DNA of 64,000 nt. Origin: CAVQRB01 sp963715055. Its GTDB lineage: Bacteria; Pseudomonadota; Alphaproteobacteria; Rhodobacterales; Rhodobacteraceae. This document shows, piece after piece, positions 43,021 through 52,574 of this stretch. The number at the start of each line of letters is the position of its first letter. Positions within the stretch are counted from its first letter, which is position 1. The notes beneath the pieces are model-generated. The model was not told where the DNA came from, ran no database searches, and worked only from the letters and a program-made list of their open reading frames with translations. The position numbers and the translations under genes are program-made. Location of the stretch: NCBI GenBank assembly GCA_963715055.1, contig CAVQRB010000018.1:186001-250000 (forward strand). Direction: 5' to 3'.

Positions 43021-44295
43021 TCAGCCGTTTTCGCGCAGGACCATGCCCGCAAGATAGAGCGAGCCGCAGATCAGGACACGCGCCTCGCGGTCCCGGGCCG
43101 CGATGCTCTCGAGCGCCGCTTGAACGCTTGAAGCTGTTTCGGCGGCAAGCCCCGTCTTGCGCGCCGCCTCCGCCGTCGTCTCCGCAGGCAGCGTGTTGAC
43201 CTCGCCCGGAATAGAGACTGCATAAAGCGCTTCCGCATGACCCGCCATCGGACGCAGGTAACCGCCGATATCCTTGGTGTTGAGCATCCCGCAGATGAGG
43301 TAGGTGGGTCGCTTCGACAGCGTGCCGAGATGTGCCGCGATGGCTTCACCCGCAGATGGGTTATGCCCGCCATCGAGCCAGAGTTCGATGCCCGGGGCGA
43401 CGGTTACCAGAGGGCCGCTTTTCAGCCTTTGCATCCGCGCCGGCCAGAAGGCTTGCGTCACCGCCGCCTCGCAGGCCTCAGGTCCGATGCCAAGATACCG
43501 CAGGCTGGCCAGGGCCGCCCCGGCATTCATGATCTGATGCGCGCCCGGCAGGTTCGGCAGGGGCAGGTCAAGCAGCCCGGTCTCGTCCTGGTATGTCATG
43601 CGGTCCCGATCCGGCCCGATGTGCCACTGCTGCCCATAGGCCAGCAACGGCGCACCATGTCGCGCAGCAACCGTTTCGATCACCTCCAGCCCGTCGGGTT
43701 CCTGAGGTCCCACCACGCAAGTCACGCCGCGCTTGATGATCCCGGCCTTCTCGAAGGCGATCTTGGCGATGGTGTCGCCAAGGTATTGCTGGTGATCGAT
43801 GGAAACTGGCGTGATGACGGTCAGCGCAGGCCTGGCCACCACATTCGTGGCATCGAGACGCCCACCGAGACCGACCTCCAGCAGCGTGTAGTCCGCCTCT
43901 GCGCGCGCAAAGGCCAGAAGTGCGGCACAGGTCGTGATCTCGAAATAGGTGATGTCCTGCCCATCGTTCGCGGCGTAGCATTCATCCAGCACCGCCGTCA
44001 GATCAGGCTCGGAGATCAGATCGCCCGCTACCCGGATGCGCTCGTGAAAACGCGCAAGATGCGGGCTGGTATAGGCGTGGACCCGATGTCCGGCAGCCTC
44101 CAGTCCGGCCCGGATCATGGCCTGCGTAGAGCCTTTTCCATTGGTGCCCGCGATGTGGATCACCGGCGGCAGGTCGTTCTGCGGATTTCCCAAGGCACCG
44201 AGCAACCGCCAGACCCGGTCCAGCGTCAGGTCGATGATCTTGGGATGCAGCGCCATCATCCGCGACAGGATGACGTCCGAACCGGCACCGCTCAT
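43021..44295 (-). CDS. folC: Bifunctional folylpolyglutamate synthase/dihydrofolate synthase
   Basis: Adds glutamate to dihydropteroate and to folates. The 424-residue Mur-ligase-fold enzyme has the P-loop HIAGTNGKGSTQAMI near 46, YTSPHLARFHERIRV near 75, and the central LLEVGLGGRLDATNVV and VSIDHQQYLGDTIAKIAFEKAG. The C-terminal domain has WLDGGHNPSAGEAI. The ATG overlaps the accD stop (ATGA), and the accD-folC pairing is common in bacteria. Confidence 0.94.
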   Translation of the reverse strand: MSGAGSDVILSRMMALHPKIIDLTLDRVWRLLGALGNPQNDLPPVIHIAGTNGKGSTQAMIRAGLEAAGHRVHAYTSPHLARFHERIRVAGDLISEPDLTAVLDECYAANDGQDITYFEITTCAALLAFARAEADYTLLEVGLGGRLDATNVVARPALTVITPVSIDHQQYLGDTIAKIAFEKAGIIKRGVTCVVGPQEPDGLEVIETVAARHGAPLLAYGQQWHIGPDRDRMTYQDETGLLDLPLPNLPGAHQIMNAGAALASLRYLGIGPEACEAAVTQAFWPARMQRLKSGPLVTVAPGIELWLDGGHNPSAGEAIAAHLGTLSKRPTYLICGMLNTKDIGGYLRPMAGHAEALYAVSIPGEVNTLPAETTAEAARKTGLAAETASSVQAALESIAARDREARVLICGSLYLAGMVLRENG

Positions 44296-45215
44296 TTCGT
44301 CTCGGACTTCTCTTTCGATGCCTCGTTCGGCGCGTCGGGGGGCGGCAGATCACCGCGCACCGCAGGCGGCAGCCCCAGAAGCATCCGGGTGATCGCTATC
44401 AACTCGTCGCGCATCTGCCCGCGAGACGTGACGCGGTCGAGCATCCCGTGATCGAGCAGGTATTCCGCGCGCTGGAAGCCTTCCGGCAGTTTCTCCCGGA
44501 TCGTCTGCTCGATCACCCGCGGTCCGGCAAAGCAGATCAGCGCATTCGGCTCGGCGATATGAACGTCCCCCAGCATCGCGTAGCTGGCGGTCACGCCCCC
44601 GGTGGTCGGATGGGTCAGCACCACGATGTAAGGCAGGCCCGCCTCCTTGAGCATCTGCACGGCGACCGTGGTACGCGGCATCTGCATCAGCGACAGGATG
44701 CCTTCCTGCATCCGCGCGCCGCCGGCCGCGGAAAACAGGATCAGCGGCCGCTTGAGCTTCACCGCCTCCTGGGCAGCCGCGATGATCGCATTGCCGACAT
44801 ACATGCCCATGGAGCCCGCCATGAAGGAGAAATCCTGCGCCGCCGCCACGATGGGCGTTCGGCCGATCTCGCCGCTGGCCACCAGCATCGCCTCGGGCTC
44901 GCCGGTTTCCTTCTGCGCGGCCTTGAGGCGATCGGGATATTTCTTCTGGTCACGGAAGTTGAGCGGATCGGCCTTAGGTGCGGGCACCTTCACTTCGCTG
45001 AATACCCCTCCGTCGAACAGGGCCTTGAACCGCTCCCGCGCCGTGATCGGCATGTGATGGTTGCAGTTGGAGCAGACATTGAGGTTTTCAGTGACCTCGC
45101 GGTGGAACAGCATGGTTCCGCATTCGGGGCACTTCGTCCAGAGATTGTCCGGCGTCTCGCGACGCGAGAAGATCGAGTTGATCCTCGGGCGGACGTAATT
45201 CGTGATCCAGTTCAT
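44292..45215 (-). CDS. accD: Acetyl-CoA carboxylase carboxyltransferase subunit beta
   Basis: Zinc-containing beta subunit of the carboxyltransferase that makes malonyl-CoA. The 307-residue protein starts with the four-cysteine zinc finger (KCPECGTML and NVCSNCNHH). The crotonase-like core has AAQDFSFMAGSMGMYVG, SAAGGARMQEGILSLMQM and HPTTGGVTASYAMLGDV. The C-terminal tail is rich in acidic and basic residues. It is cotranscribed with folC. Confidence 0.95.
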   Translation of the reverse strand: MNWITNYVRPRINSIFSRRETPDNLWTKCPECGTMLFHREVTENLNVCSNCNHHMPITARERFKALFDGGVFSEVKVPAPKADPLNFRDQKKYPDRLKAAQKETGEPEAMLVASGEIGRTPIVAAAQDFSFMAGSMGMYVGNAIIAAAQEAVKLKRPLILFSAAGGARMQEGILSLMQMPRTTVAVQMLKEAGLPYIVVLTHPTTGGVTASYAMLGDVHIAEPNALICFAGPRVIEQTIREKLPEGFQRAEYLLDHGMLDRVTSRGQMRDELIAITRMLLGLPPAVRGDLPPPDAPNEASKEKSETK

Positions 45216-45272
45216 TCAGCGCCCCTTCGGTCTTTCTGCCTCGTAGATAATCCCGCAGCGGCAGAAGTGCAA

Positions 45273-46181
45273 TCAACGCCGAAGTGCCAGCCTTGCCCCG
45301 AGCCAGGCCACGATCATCGCCGCGAAGTCCACCGGCAGCCAGGCCCTTATCTCCGCGGTGTCACTGATCGAGAAGGGCGCATGATAGAGCGACAGTCCCG
45401 ACAACTCATCGGGCAGCGATACGATCAGGATCGCGGAAAGATTGTTGGCCAGATGCGCCGCGATGGCAGGCCCGAGCGTGCCCGCCCGCGCCGTCAGATC
45501 CGCCATCAGCAGCCCGAAGACCACCGCCCAGAGCGCGATCAGACCCGCATTGGCACCGGCTTCCTCCGGCAGGTAATGCCCCAGGCCGAAGAGCAGTGAC
45601 GGGATCAGCATCCAGACAAGCGGCGAAGAGAAACGCGCTGCCAATTGCTGCTGGATGTAGCCGCGAAAAACGATTTCCTCGGCACTGACCTGGATCAGGA
45701 CCGCCAGCAGTGAAAAGGGCAACAGGATCATCCAGGCCGAAAGCTGCATGTTCGGCTCCAGTCCATCCTCGCCCCAGCTCCAGGGCGGCAGAACCCAGAT
45801 CGCAAGGTTGATCACCGCAAGAACGATGAGCACGTCAAAGAACTGGCGCGCCGTCAGGCGGAGATCGCCGATCACGCCGAGGATGCCGCGCTGATGCGCC
45901 ACCCTGACCGCAACGGCCACACCAACGATCATGAAGCCGAAACTGCCCAGTAGAACCAGCATCGCCAAGGGCGTGGTCCCGCTGTCCAGGGCATCGAAAA
46001 AGGCAGGGCCCGCGTCGCCCAAGGCGGCGAAGAGATTCTGGAACAGAAACTGGTTGCAGAGCAGATAGACACCCGACGCGATGATCAACCCGATCATCAG
46101 CCGCCAGACCTGCGGCCTTTCCCTCGCGGGGGCGACAAGCGCTTCATGGGCGGCGTAGTCTCTGTGCCGGATCATCCACAT
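45273..46181 (-). CDS. CPBP family intramembrane glutamic endopeptidase
   Basis: A 302-residue membrane protein with eight or so helices. The CPBP (Rce1-like) motifs are present: SAEEIVFRGYIQQQL (EExxxR) near 165, LLFGLGHYL near 200 and a later AHLANNLSAI (HxxxN) near 243. It would act as an intramembrane protease or bacteriocin-immunity-like factor. It starts three bases after the stop of the ABC-like cNMP protein, so the two are certainly one transcript. Confidence 0.85.
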   Translation of the reverse strand: MWMIRHRDYAAHEALVAPARERPQVWRLMIGLIIASGVYLLCNQFLFQNLFAALGDAGPAFFDALDSGTTPLAMLVLLGSFGFMIVGVAVAVRVAHQRGILGVIGDLRLTARQFFDVLIVLAVINLAIWVLPPWSWGEDGLEPNMQLSAWMILLPFSLLAVLIQVSAEEIVFRGYIQQQLAARFSSPLVWMLIPSLLFGLGHYLPEEAGANAGLIALWAVVFGLLMADLTARAGTLGPAIAAHLANNLSAILIVSLPDELSGLSLYHAPFSISDTAEIRAWLPVDFAAMIVAWLGARLALRR

Positions 46182-46184
46182 GGT

Positions 46185-49100
46185 TCAGGACGTGCGCCCG
46201 GCGGCTTTTGCCTGACGCCTGATGTCGACCCGCGCCTCGCGTAGCAACTCTGCGGCGCCCGTCAGATGGCTCGCGACTGTTTTGAGCAAGCTCATCAGCA
46301 CTTTCGTATCGCTTTCGATGACGGCCCGGAATTCCCGCGCGCCGATCCTGAGGAATCGGGTCTCCTCAACTGCAACGAGTTCGAGTTGCCGCGGCTCGTC
46401 GAGGATGATCGCGAGATCGCCGATCAGGCGACCCGGACCGACTTCAGTGACATCGCGCACTTCTCCGTCATTGTCCGTGTAACGCATCATCGCGCGCCCC
46501 GAGAGACAGAGGTAGGCGGCATCGGGCTTCTCCCCCATCGCGAAGATCTGCTTGCCCGCGGCCGCATCGTACCACTGCGCGGAAAAAGCCAGCAGCCTGT
46601 GGCTGCGTGCATCAAGATCGGCAAAGAGCGGCGCCCGGGAAATCTCGCGGATCTTGCGCCGCAGGTCGTCGGAGCCGGTCTCGCCTGCATGCTCTTCCTC
46701 GGCCGTATCGTCGCCATCGATGTGCCCGTCCTTGATCTCGACGAACATGTCGTAGGCTTGCGGGTTCTCGAAGTTGCTTTCGAGGAAAATCAGCGTCGTG
46801 TCGGGCAGCAGTTCCTGCAGCTTTACACGGGTTCGCTTTCGGCTCTCGGCGTCGTGGCTGGACAGCGCGGTATCGAGGATAAGAACATCCGGCCGCTTGA
46901 TCCCGGCGCGGCTGAAGCCTGCGCGTTCCTGGAAGATGCCGGGCAGGTTGGCGCCCGCGATCCCAGTCCTGACGTCCATGATCGTTTCGGCGACCTGCCG
47001 TTTCAAGCCATTTTGCTCAAGCACCTCGGCGACCACGTCCCCCACCAGGTCCCCCTTGACGCCTGCCATCCCGGAGATCCGACCGTAAAGCGCGTTTTCC
47101 ATGACCGTGAGGCGCGGCAGGTAGTTTTCCGGCGAGACCGGCACGAAGAGGTCTCTGGTGCGGTCTCGGATCTCGGCCCCCTTGTTCTTGCGGATCTCGA
47201 GGATCTCCTGCTTGAAGCTCTCGGGAAATCCCGGGCCGATCTGCTCGGCGGTGAAGGCGAAGGGCACGGTCAGGAGCAGCGCGAATTCCTCCTCGGTCAG
47301 CGCCTGATCACCCTTCTGCGCCCGCCGGTCGGCAATATCGACAAGCCGTTCGTAAAGTTCCTCCTCGATCCCGAGGGCAGTGAAGAGCGGGTGGCTGGTG
47401 CCGTCCTTGCCGAAGGTCTGGTGCAGGGTCTCGATCAGCGTCTGGGAAATCGCGATCCCCTGCTCGGCCAGCCCTTCCTCGACGATGAGTGCCAGGAAAT
47501 CCTGCTCCGCAACCAGGCCTTCCTGGGAGATGTCCCGCTTCGGCGAGGCGAACATCAGGTTGCCGCCGAGCGGGATCGAGGGGTTGAAGGTCTCCGGCGA
47601 AAACCGGTTCACGACCGTGTCGAGCCCGCGCGCCTTCAACGCCTCATGCACCTCGTCGCGCAAGGCGACGACCTTGTCTGCCACGGCCTTGTGTTTCTCG
47701 GGGTTCATGCGCGCCTCGAGCATGCGGCGGAACATGATATCGTCCACGCCCATCGCCTCGACCAGCTTGAACCACCAGCCGTTGATCTCGTCGGGCGTGT
47801 TGAGGCCTGCAAGGCCCGGGTCGACCCATTCCGCGTCAAGGCTGTCGAGGCTGTTGCCGGACCGCTCCGCCTCGATCCGCTTCTTGTCCTTGTGCTGGGG
47901 ATCCCAGATCACCGACTTCGGTCCCGATTTCAGCGACATCAGGAGGTTGTCGGCGAGGGTGCCGTCGAAAAGATAGGGCCGGGAATGGGCATAGCCGATG
48001 CGGGCGGCGATCACCGACTGGTGCAAAGCGGAGAGGTCGTGTCCTGCGATCGTTACACTGCCGCGCGCCGGCAGCACCTCGCGGGTCAGAAGCTCTCCGA
48101 GGGCCCGCCGCTCCACCTGATTGGTCACCTTCAAGGCCACGCGCGAGCCTGCCGGAATGTCGAGCGAGAGGTTCTCCAGAACCGGGTTGCCGTCGCTGTT
48201 GCGCACCGTCACGTTGCGGATCGATATGTCGCCGTTCAGCCGCGGCATGTCCTCTGGCTCGCCGTCGAAAAGCTTCTCGTCGATCATCGACTTGGGCGCG
48301 AAGCGTTCGGTCACGATCTGCCAGCGCAGGGACATGTCCTGCACCTGGTTGTAGTAGTCGAGCAGTTCCTTCCACGGGCTCGACAGATCCTTGTAGGCCG
48401 CGAGCGCCGCAACGAGAGCCCCCACCGTGATGTCGCCGCGGATCGCGAGGTATCCGCCCACGAGGTAGAAGAAGAAGGGCGTGAGCTGCGTGATGAAGTT
48501 GTTGATAAACTTCATGAAGAATTTCTTCTGGTAGATCTGGAAGCGGATGTAGAAGAGCCGCCCCAGCCGGTCCGAGAAAGCAGCAAGCCGGTAGCGCCAG
48601 CCGCCATTGGAGCGCAGGTCGGTGATGCCCGCCGCGGTCTCGCCGATCTCCGCCGACAGGTGCCGCACTTCCACGATACGCTTCTTGTTGAGCTGGTTGA
48701 TCTGTCGTTGCAGCATCGGAATGAGATAGGCCTGAAGCGGAATGAGCGCCGTTCCGGCAAGTCCGAACCAGATGCTCTGGGCAAAGAGAAAGACCAGGAT
48801 GATCAGCATCTGCCCGGCCTGGAACACCGGTTGCGCCACCGCGTCGCCCATAAGCCCGCCCATGGGCTCGGCCTCCGACGTCACCATCGCGACCAGCTCG
48901 CCCTGCGAGGTGGAGCGGAAATAGGAGGAGGGGAACCGCATCATGCGGCTGATCAGCTGATACCGGAACCGCCGCAGCAACCGCTCCGCCAGCACCCCTT
49001 TCATCGTATTGAGCCGCATCTTCAAGAGCCCATGCAGCAGGACGGCAGCAAGATAGCAGGCGCAAAGGAACACCAGGAACTCGATCTGCGTGAACTGGAC

Positions 49101-49271
49101 AGAAAAGAACTCGATGCTGTCATCGCTTGCACCGATGGCATCGTTGATGATGCGCTTGGGCAATTCGAGCGTGGCGTACAGGAAGGGGAAAGTGAAAACC
49201 GTGAAGAAAAGCAGGAAAATCTGTTCGCGTCTGGAGAATTTCCAAATGAAAGCGAAGATAGAGGAATCCAT
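46185..49271 (-). CDS. Degenerate ABC transporter-like protein with C-terminal cyclic nucleotide-binding domain
   Basis: A 1028-residue protein. Residues 15-330 form an ABC exporter-type membrane domain (about six helices). From 345 an ABC nucleotide-binding fold begins, but Walker A is lost (AGSRVALKVTNQVERRAL at 374-391, no GxGKS). The Q-loop region reads IGYAHSRPYLFDGTLADNL. A 320-residue insert follows (about 446-770). The signature is degenerate (GANLPGIFQERAGF). Walker B DVLILD (795-800) is followed by Thr instead of the catalytic Glu, and no H-loop histidine is seen. Residues 880-1000 form a cNMP domain whose cassette GDLAIILDEPRQLELVAV keeps the arginine. Start ATG 49271 is the best fit. 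Transport by ATP hydrolysis is unlikely. Confidence 0.85.
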   Translation of the reverse strand: MDSSIFAFIWKFSRREQIFLLFFTVFTFPFLYATLELPKRIINDAIGASDDSIEFFSVQFTQIEFLVFLCACYLAAVLLHGLLKMRLNTMKGVLAERLLRRFRYQLISRMMRFPSSYFRSTSQGELVAMVTSEAEPMGGLMGDAVAQPVFQAGQMLIILVFLFAQSIWFGLAGTALIPLQAYLIPMLQRQINQLNKKRIVEVRHLSAEIGETAAGITDLRSNGGWRYRLAAFSDRLGRLFYIRFQIYQKKFFMKFINNFITQLTPFFFYLVGGYLAIRGDITVGALVAALAAYKDLSSPWKELLDYYNQVQDMSLRWQIVTERFAPKSMIDEKLFDGEPEDMPRLNGDISIRNVTVRNSDGNPVLENLSLDIPAGSRVALKVTNQVERRALGELLTREVLPARGSVTIAGHDLSALHQSVIAARIGYAHSRPYLFDGTLADNLLMSLKSGPKSVIWDPQHKDKKRIEAERSGNSLDSLDAEWVDPGLAGLNTPDEINGWWFKLVEAMGVDDIMFRRMLEARMNPEKHKAVADKVVALRDEVHEALKARGLDTVVNRFSPETFNPSIPLGGNLMFASPKRDISQEGLVAEQDFLALIVEEGLAEQGIAISQTLIETLHQTFGKDGTSHPLFTALGIEEELYERLVDIADRRAQKGDQALTEEEFALLLTVPFAFTAEQIGPGFPESFKQEILEIRKNKGAEIRDRTRDLFVPVSPENYLPRLTVMENALYGRISGMAGVKGDLVGDVVAEVLEQNGLKRQVAETIMDVRTGIAGANLPGIFQERAGFSRAGIKRPDVLILDTALSSHDAESRKRTRVKLQELLPDTTLIFLESNFENPQAYDMFVEIKDGHIDGDDTAEEEHAGETGSDDLRRKIREISRAPLFADLDARSHRLLAFSAQWYDAAAGKQIFAMGEKPDAAYLCLSGRAMMRYTDNDGEVRDVTEVGPGRLIGDLAIILDEPRQLELVAVEETRFLRIGAREFRAVIESDTKVLMSLLKTVASHLTGAAELLREARVDIRRQAKAAGRTS

Positions 49272-49467
49272 GAACCGGCTTTCGAGCTTGGCCTGATGAG
49301 AGGCCGCCTGATCCACGCGCAGGCAGACAGCGTTTACCTCGGACCTGAACTTAGGCCTGCGACCAAACCAATACAAGCGCACAATCCCGAGGCACGCGTG
49401 CTAGAGCCTTGCAGCCCTCCAGCCTCTTGGCTATTCCGGAGCCAATGTTTTCAGGGAGGCAATACCC

Positions 49468-51201
49468 ATGTCCAAACCACGCTTCGACAAATCCCGGCTG
49501 CCCAGCCGCCATGTGACCGAAGGCCCGGCACGGGCACCGCATCGGTCCTACTACTACGCAATGGGCATGACCGACGAGGAAATCCACCAGCCGCTGATCG
49601 GCGTGGCGACCTGCTGGAACGAGGCAGCCCCCTGCAACATCGCCCTGAACCGTCAGGCGCAGGCCGTGAAGATGGGCGTGAAACGCGCCTATGGCACACC
49701 CCGCGAGTTCACCACGATCACCGTAACCGACGGGATCGCCATGGGTCACGAGGGCATGCGCTCCTCGCTGGCGTCCCGCGAGGCCATTGCCGATACGGTG
49801 GAACTGACGATGCGCGGCCATTGCTATGACGCCATCGTCGGTCTGGCGGGCTGCGACAAGTCGCTGCCGGGCATGATGATGGCGATGATCCGGCTCAACG
49901 TGCCGTCGGTCTTTCTCTATGGCGGGTCGATCCTGCCGGGTCGCCTGAACGGCAAGGACGTCACGGTTCAGGATGTCTTCGAGGCAGTGGGCATGCATCA
50001 AGCCGGCAAAATGACCACCTGCGAGCTTGAGAAGCTCGAGGCGGTGGCCTGCCCCTCCGCCGGAGCCTGCGGCGGACAATTCACCGCCAACACCATGGCT
50101 TGCGTCTCCGAGGCGATTGGCCTGGCGCTGCCCAACTCTTCGGGTGCACCGGCACCCTACGAATCCCGTGACGCCTATGCTGAAGCCTCCGGGGCAGCGG
50201 TCATGAACCTGATCGAAAAGAACATCCGCGCCCGCGATATCGTGACACGCAAATCGTTGGAAAACGCAGCCCGCATCGTGGCCTGCACCGGCGGCTCGAC
50301 AAACGCGGGCCTGCACCTTCCGGCGATGGCCCATGAAGCGGGGATCGATTTCTTTCTCGATGATGTTTGCGAGATCTTCCGGGACACGCCCTATTTCGTG
50401 GATATGAAACCGGGTGGCGCCTATGTGGCCAAGGACCTCTACGAGGCGGGTGGCGTGCCGGTGGTGATGAAGGAATTGCGCAAGGCGGGGCTGATCCATG
50501 AGGATTGCATGACCGTGACCGGCTATTCCATCGGCGAGGAGTTGGACAAGGTGTCGCTCGAGGCGGATGGCCGCGTGATCTATCCGGTGGAAACGCCGCT
50601 CAGCAAGACCGGCGGCGTCGTCGGTCTCAAGGGCAATCTCGCCCCTGAAGGCGCCATCGTGAAGATCGCGGGCATGGAGCCACAGCATCTCCTGTTCACC
50701 GGCCCGGCACGCGTCTTCGAATGCGAGCAGGACGCTTTCGAGGCCGTCCAGAACCGCGCCTATGAGGAAGGCGATGTCTTCGTGATCCGCAACGAAGGCC
50801 CGGCGGGCGGCCCCGGCATGCGCGAAATGCTGGCAACCACCGCTGCGCTCTCGGGTCAGGGCATGGGCAAGAAGGTGGCGCTGATCACCGATGGTCGCTT
50901 CTCCGGTGCGACCCGCGGCTTTTGCGTCGGGCATGTCGGCCCCGAAGCCGCACACGGCGGCCCCATCGCGCTGTTGAAAGACGGCGACATGATCACGCTC
51001 AACGCCATCGAAGGCACCATTTCCGTCGATGTGTCGGATGACGACATGGCCGAACGTAAATCCCAGTGGAAAGGCCCGCGTCCGACGATCTACGGGGCTG
51101 GAGCGCTCTGGAAATACGCCAAGCTGGTCGGCCCGACATACCTTGGCGCCGTCACGCATCCCGGCGCCAAGGAGGAAGGCCACGAATACATGGCGCTCTG
51201 A
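49468..51201 (+). CDS. ilvD: Dihydroxy-acid dehydratase
   Basis: Iron-sulfur enzyme of branched-chain amino acid and pantothenate synthesis. The 577-residue protein has GVATCWNEAAPCNIAL near 48, the cluster cysteines in VGLAGCDKSLPGMMMAM near 125 and ACPSAGACGGQFTANTM near 195, and the C-terminal TDGRFSGATRGFCVGHVGPEA. Length matches the family. AGGGAGG lies eight bases upstream of the ATG. Monocistronic; divergent from the ABC-like gene. Confidence 0.95.
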   Translation: MSKPRFDKSRLPSRHVTEGPARAPHRSYYYAMGMTDEEIHQPLIGVATCWNEAAPCNIALNRQAQAVKMGVKRAYGTPREFTTITVTDGIAMGHEGMRSSLASREAIADTVELTMRGHCYDAIVGLAGCDKSLPGMMMAMIRLNVPSVFLYGGSILPGRLNGKDVTVQDVFEAVGMHQAGKMTTCELEKLEAVACPSAGACGGQFTANTMACVSEAIGLALPNSSGAPAPYESRDAYAEASGAAVMNLIEKNIRARDIVTRKSLENAARIVACTGGSTNAGLHLPAMAHEAGIDFFLDDVCEIFRDTPYFVDMKPGGAYVAKDLYEAGGVPVVMKELRKAGLIHEDCMTVTGYSIGEELDKVSLEADGRVIYPVETPLSKTGGVVGLKGNLAPEGAIVKIAGMEPQHLLFTGPARVFECEQDAFEAVQNRAYEEGDVFVIRNEGPAGGPGMREMLATTAALSGQGMGKKVALITDGRFSGATRGFCVGHVGPEAAHGGPIALLKDGDMITLNAIEGTISVDVSDDDMAERKSQWKGPRPTIYGAGALWKYAKLVGPTYLGAVTHPGAKEEGHEYMAL

Positions 51202-51209
51202 CGCCTTTG

Positions 51210-51234
51210 CCCCGTGGCGACCATCGCCACGGGG
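51210..51234 (+). terminator. Stable hairpin after ilvD, possible terminator
   Basis: Perfect 10-bp stem CCCCGTGGCG (51210-51219) with CGCCACGGGG (51225-51234), 5-base loop, nine bases after the ilvD stop. No T run follows, so termination would need Rho or other help. Confidence 0.5.
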
Positions 51235-51362
51235 ACCACACCCGCTCCCTGCCGCAACACCGGGCAAAAAACGCAACTCATGCGTGATTTCCCGGTTTGT
51301 TTTGCTGCCGGCATCCGACTAGGATCGCGCCTAGACACATCAGGCAGGATCGGTCTTCGCAC

Positions 51363-52136
51363 ATGGGCAAGATCAGCGACACATTCTGGGATACCGCACT
51401 TTACAGGCGGACAGTGCAACGCTGGGCAATCTGCGCGCGTGACGCGGGCCAGACGAAACTCGATGTCTTGCGGCATCAATGTACCCGAGCGAGGCTCTTG
51501 CGCGCCCATCTCGACCGGCTGATCTTCACCGCAGAGGAGCGTCTGGCCCAGCCCATCTCTGGCCCCGCCACCTTTCCCCGTCCCCATAATGCGGACTGGG
51601 CCTGGCGGCCGGAGCTTTGGCGCGGCCCTCTTGCCAGCCCGGGTATTGCTGCGGTCATCAACAATTCGAAACTGGGCGAGCAGATCACCCTGTTCCACGA
51701 CTGCGGTGACGCCGAACTGACGCTTCGGCAACTGCGCAACCTGCGCGCGGAGGATCTCGCACCTTACGGCCTGCGCCTCGATGTCTTCCGCTTCGACGGC
51801 TCTTTCCTGTCGATCGTCGTGGACCTGCCGGAGTCGGCAGTGGAGGGTTTGAAACGGACCCATATCCTGCGTGTCAGTGGCAACATCGAGTTGGAACGGC
51901 CGCTGGAGATTTTCGTGCGGCTGAACATCCGGCACGGTCCGAATACCGAGCAGATGGTGCGAGAAATGCCAGCGGAGGCGGGCGATCAGACGGTCGAATT
52001 CGACCTCGCCTATGCCAAGCTCAATGAAAAACGTATCGAAAAGGCCTGGATCGATCTCATTTTCGAGGGGCCGGAGATGAACCAGGTGACGCTCCGGGAC
52101 CTGACGTTCTGCCGGCGACCGCGCGCGCAACTCTAG
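51363..52136 (+). CDS. DUF6478 family protein
   Basis: A 257-residue soluble protein matching a Rhodobacterales-restricted family (DUF6478). Recognisable stretches are DWAWRPELWRGPLASPGIA near 78, GEQITLFHDCGDAELTLRQ, and LRLDVFRFDGSFLSIVVDLP. The C-terminal half looks like a beta-sandwich similar to carbohydrate-binding folds, but no catalytic motif is seen. A small gene follows after 12 bases and they probably act together. Function unknown. Confidence 0.8.
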   Translation: MGKISDTFWDTALYRRTVQRWAICARDAGQTKLDVLRHQCTRARLLRAHLDRLIFTAEERLAQPISGPATFPRPHNADWAWRPELWRGPLASPGIAAVINNSKLGEQITLFHDCGDAELTLRQLRNLRAEDLAPYGLRLDVFRFDGSFLSIVVDLPESAVEGLKRTHILRVSGNIELERPLEIFVRLNIRHGPNTEQMVREMPAEAGDQTVEFDLAYAKLNEKRIEKAWIDLIFEGPEMNQVTLRDLTFCRRPRAQL

Positions 52137-52148
52137 AAAGCCCATGCC

Positions 52149-52523
52149 ATGACGGAACTTTCCTTGACGAAAACCGGGATGAAAAGCGGTATCTGGCAGG
52201 GCCTGCTGAGTGGCAGCGAGACCAGGCCTGCGTTGCTCGTGACGCATCTGGACAAGCCCCTGCCCGACGTCACCCTGACGCCCACACCGGAAAAGGGCAC
52301 ATGGCTGCTTCAGGTGCCCGTGCCGGCCGAGGCGATTTCGGACGGGGTACAAACGATACTGATCAGCGACATGGCGACGAAGACGCGGCTCGATAGTTTC
52401 ACACTGATCGCGGGCGAAGCCCTGGGCGACGACCTGCGCGCCGAGGTCGATCTGCTGCGGGCCGAACTCGACATGCTCAAGCGCGCCTTCCGGCGGCATT
52501 GCGTGGAAACCGCGACACAATAG
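52149..52523 (+). CDS. Hypothetical protein downstream of the DUF6478 gene
   Basis: A 124-residue protein with a beta-rich N-terminal part (LLVTHLDKPLPDVTLTPTPEKGTWLLQVPVP) and a C-terminal amphipathic helix (DDLRAEVDLLRAELDMLKRAF) able to form a coiled coil. No family recognised. It is cotranscribed with the DUF6478 gene and ends at the terminator at 52526. The domain similarity of the two suggests a structural partnership. Confidence 0.7.
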   Translation: MTELSLTKTGMKSGIWQGLLSGSETRPALLVTHLDKPLPDVTLTPTPEKGTWLLQVPVPAEAISDGVQTILISDMATKTRLDSFTLIAGEALGDDLRAEVDLLRAELDMLKRAFRRHCVETATQ

Positions 52524-52525
52524 AA

Positions 52526-52557
52526 AAAGGCCCCACCGGTTGTCCCGCGGGGCCTTT
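52526..52557. terminator. Bidirectional terminator between the 52.1-kb gene and ctpA
   Basis: Nine-bp stem AAAGGCCCC (52526-52534) with GGGGCCTTT (52549-52557) and a 14-base loop, flanked by A on the left and T on the right, so it can serve both convergent transcripts. Confidence 0.88.
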
Positions 52558-52574
52558 CGCCTTGTTCATCCAGC

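Noticed and set aside
46266..49829. Very long open frame on the plus strand opposite the ABC-like gene and into ilvD
   Set aside because: Its translation is low-complexity and rich in His/Arg/Glu, typical of the antisense of GC-rich coding DNA. The minus strand carries clear domains.
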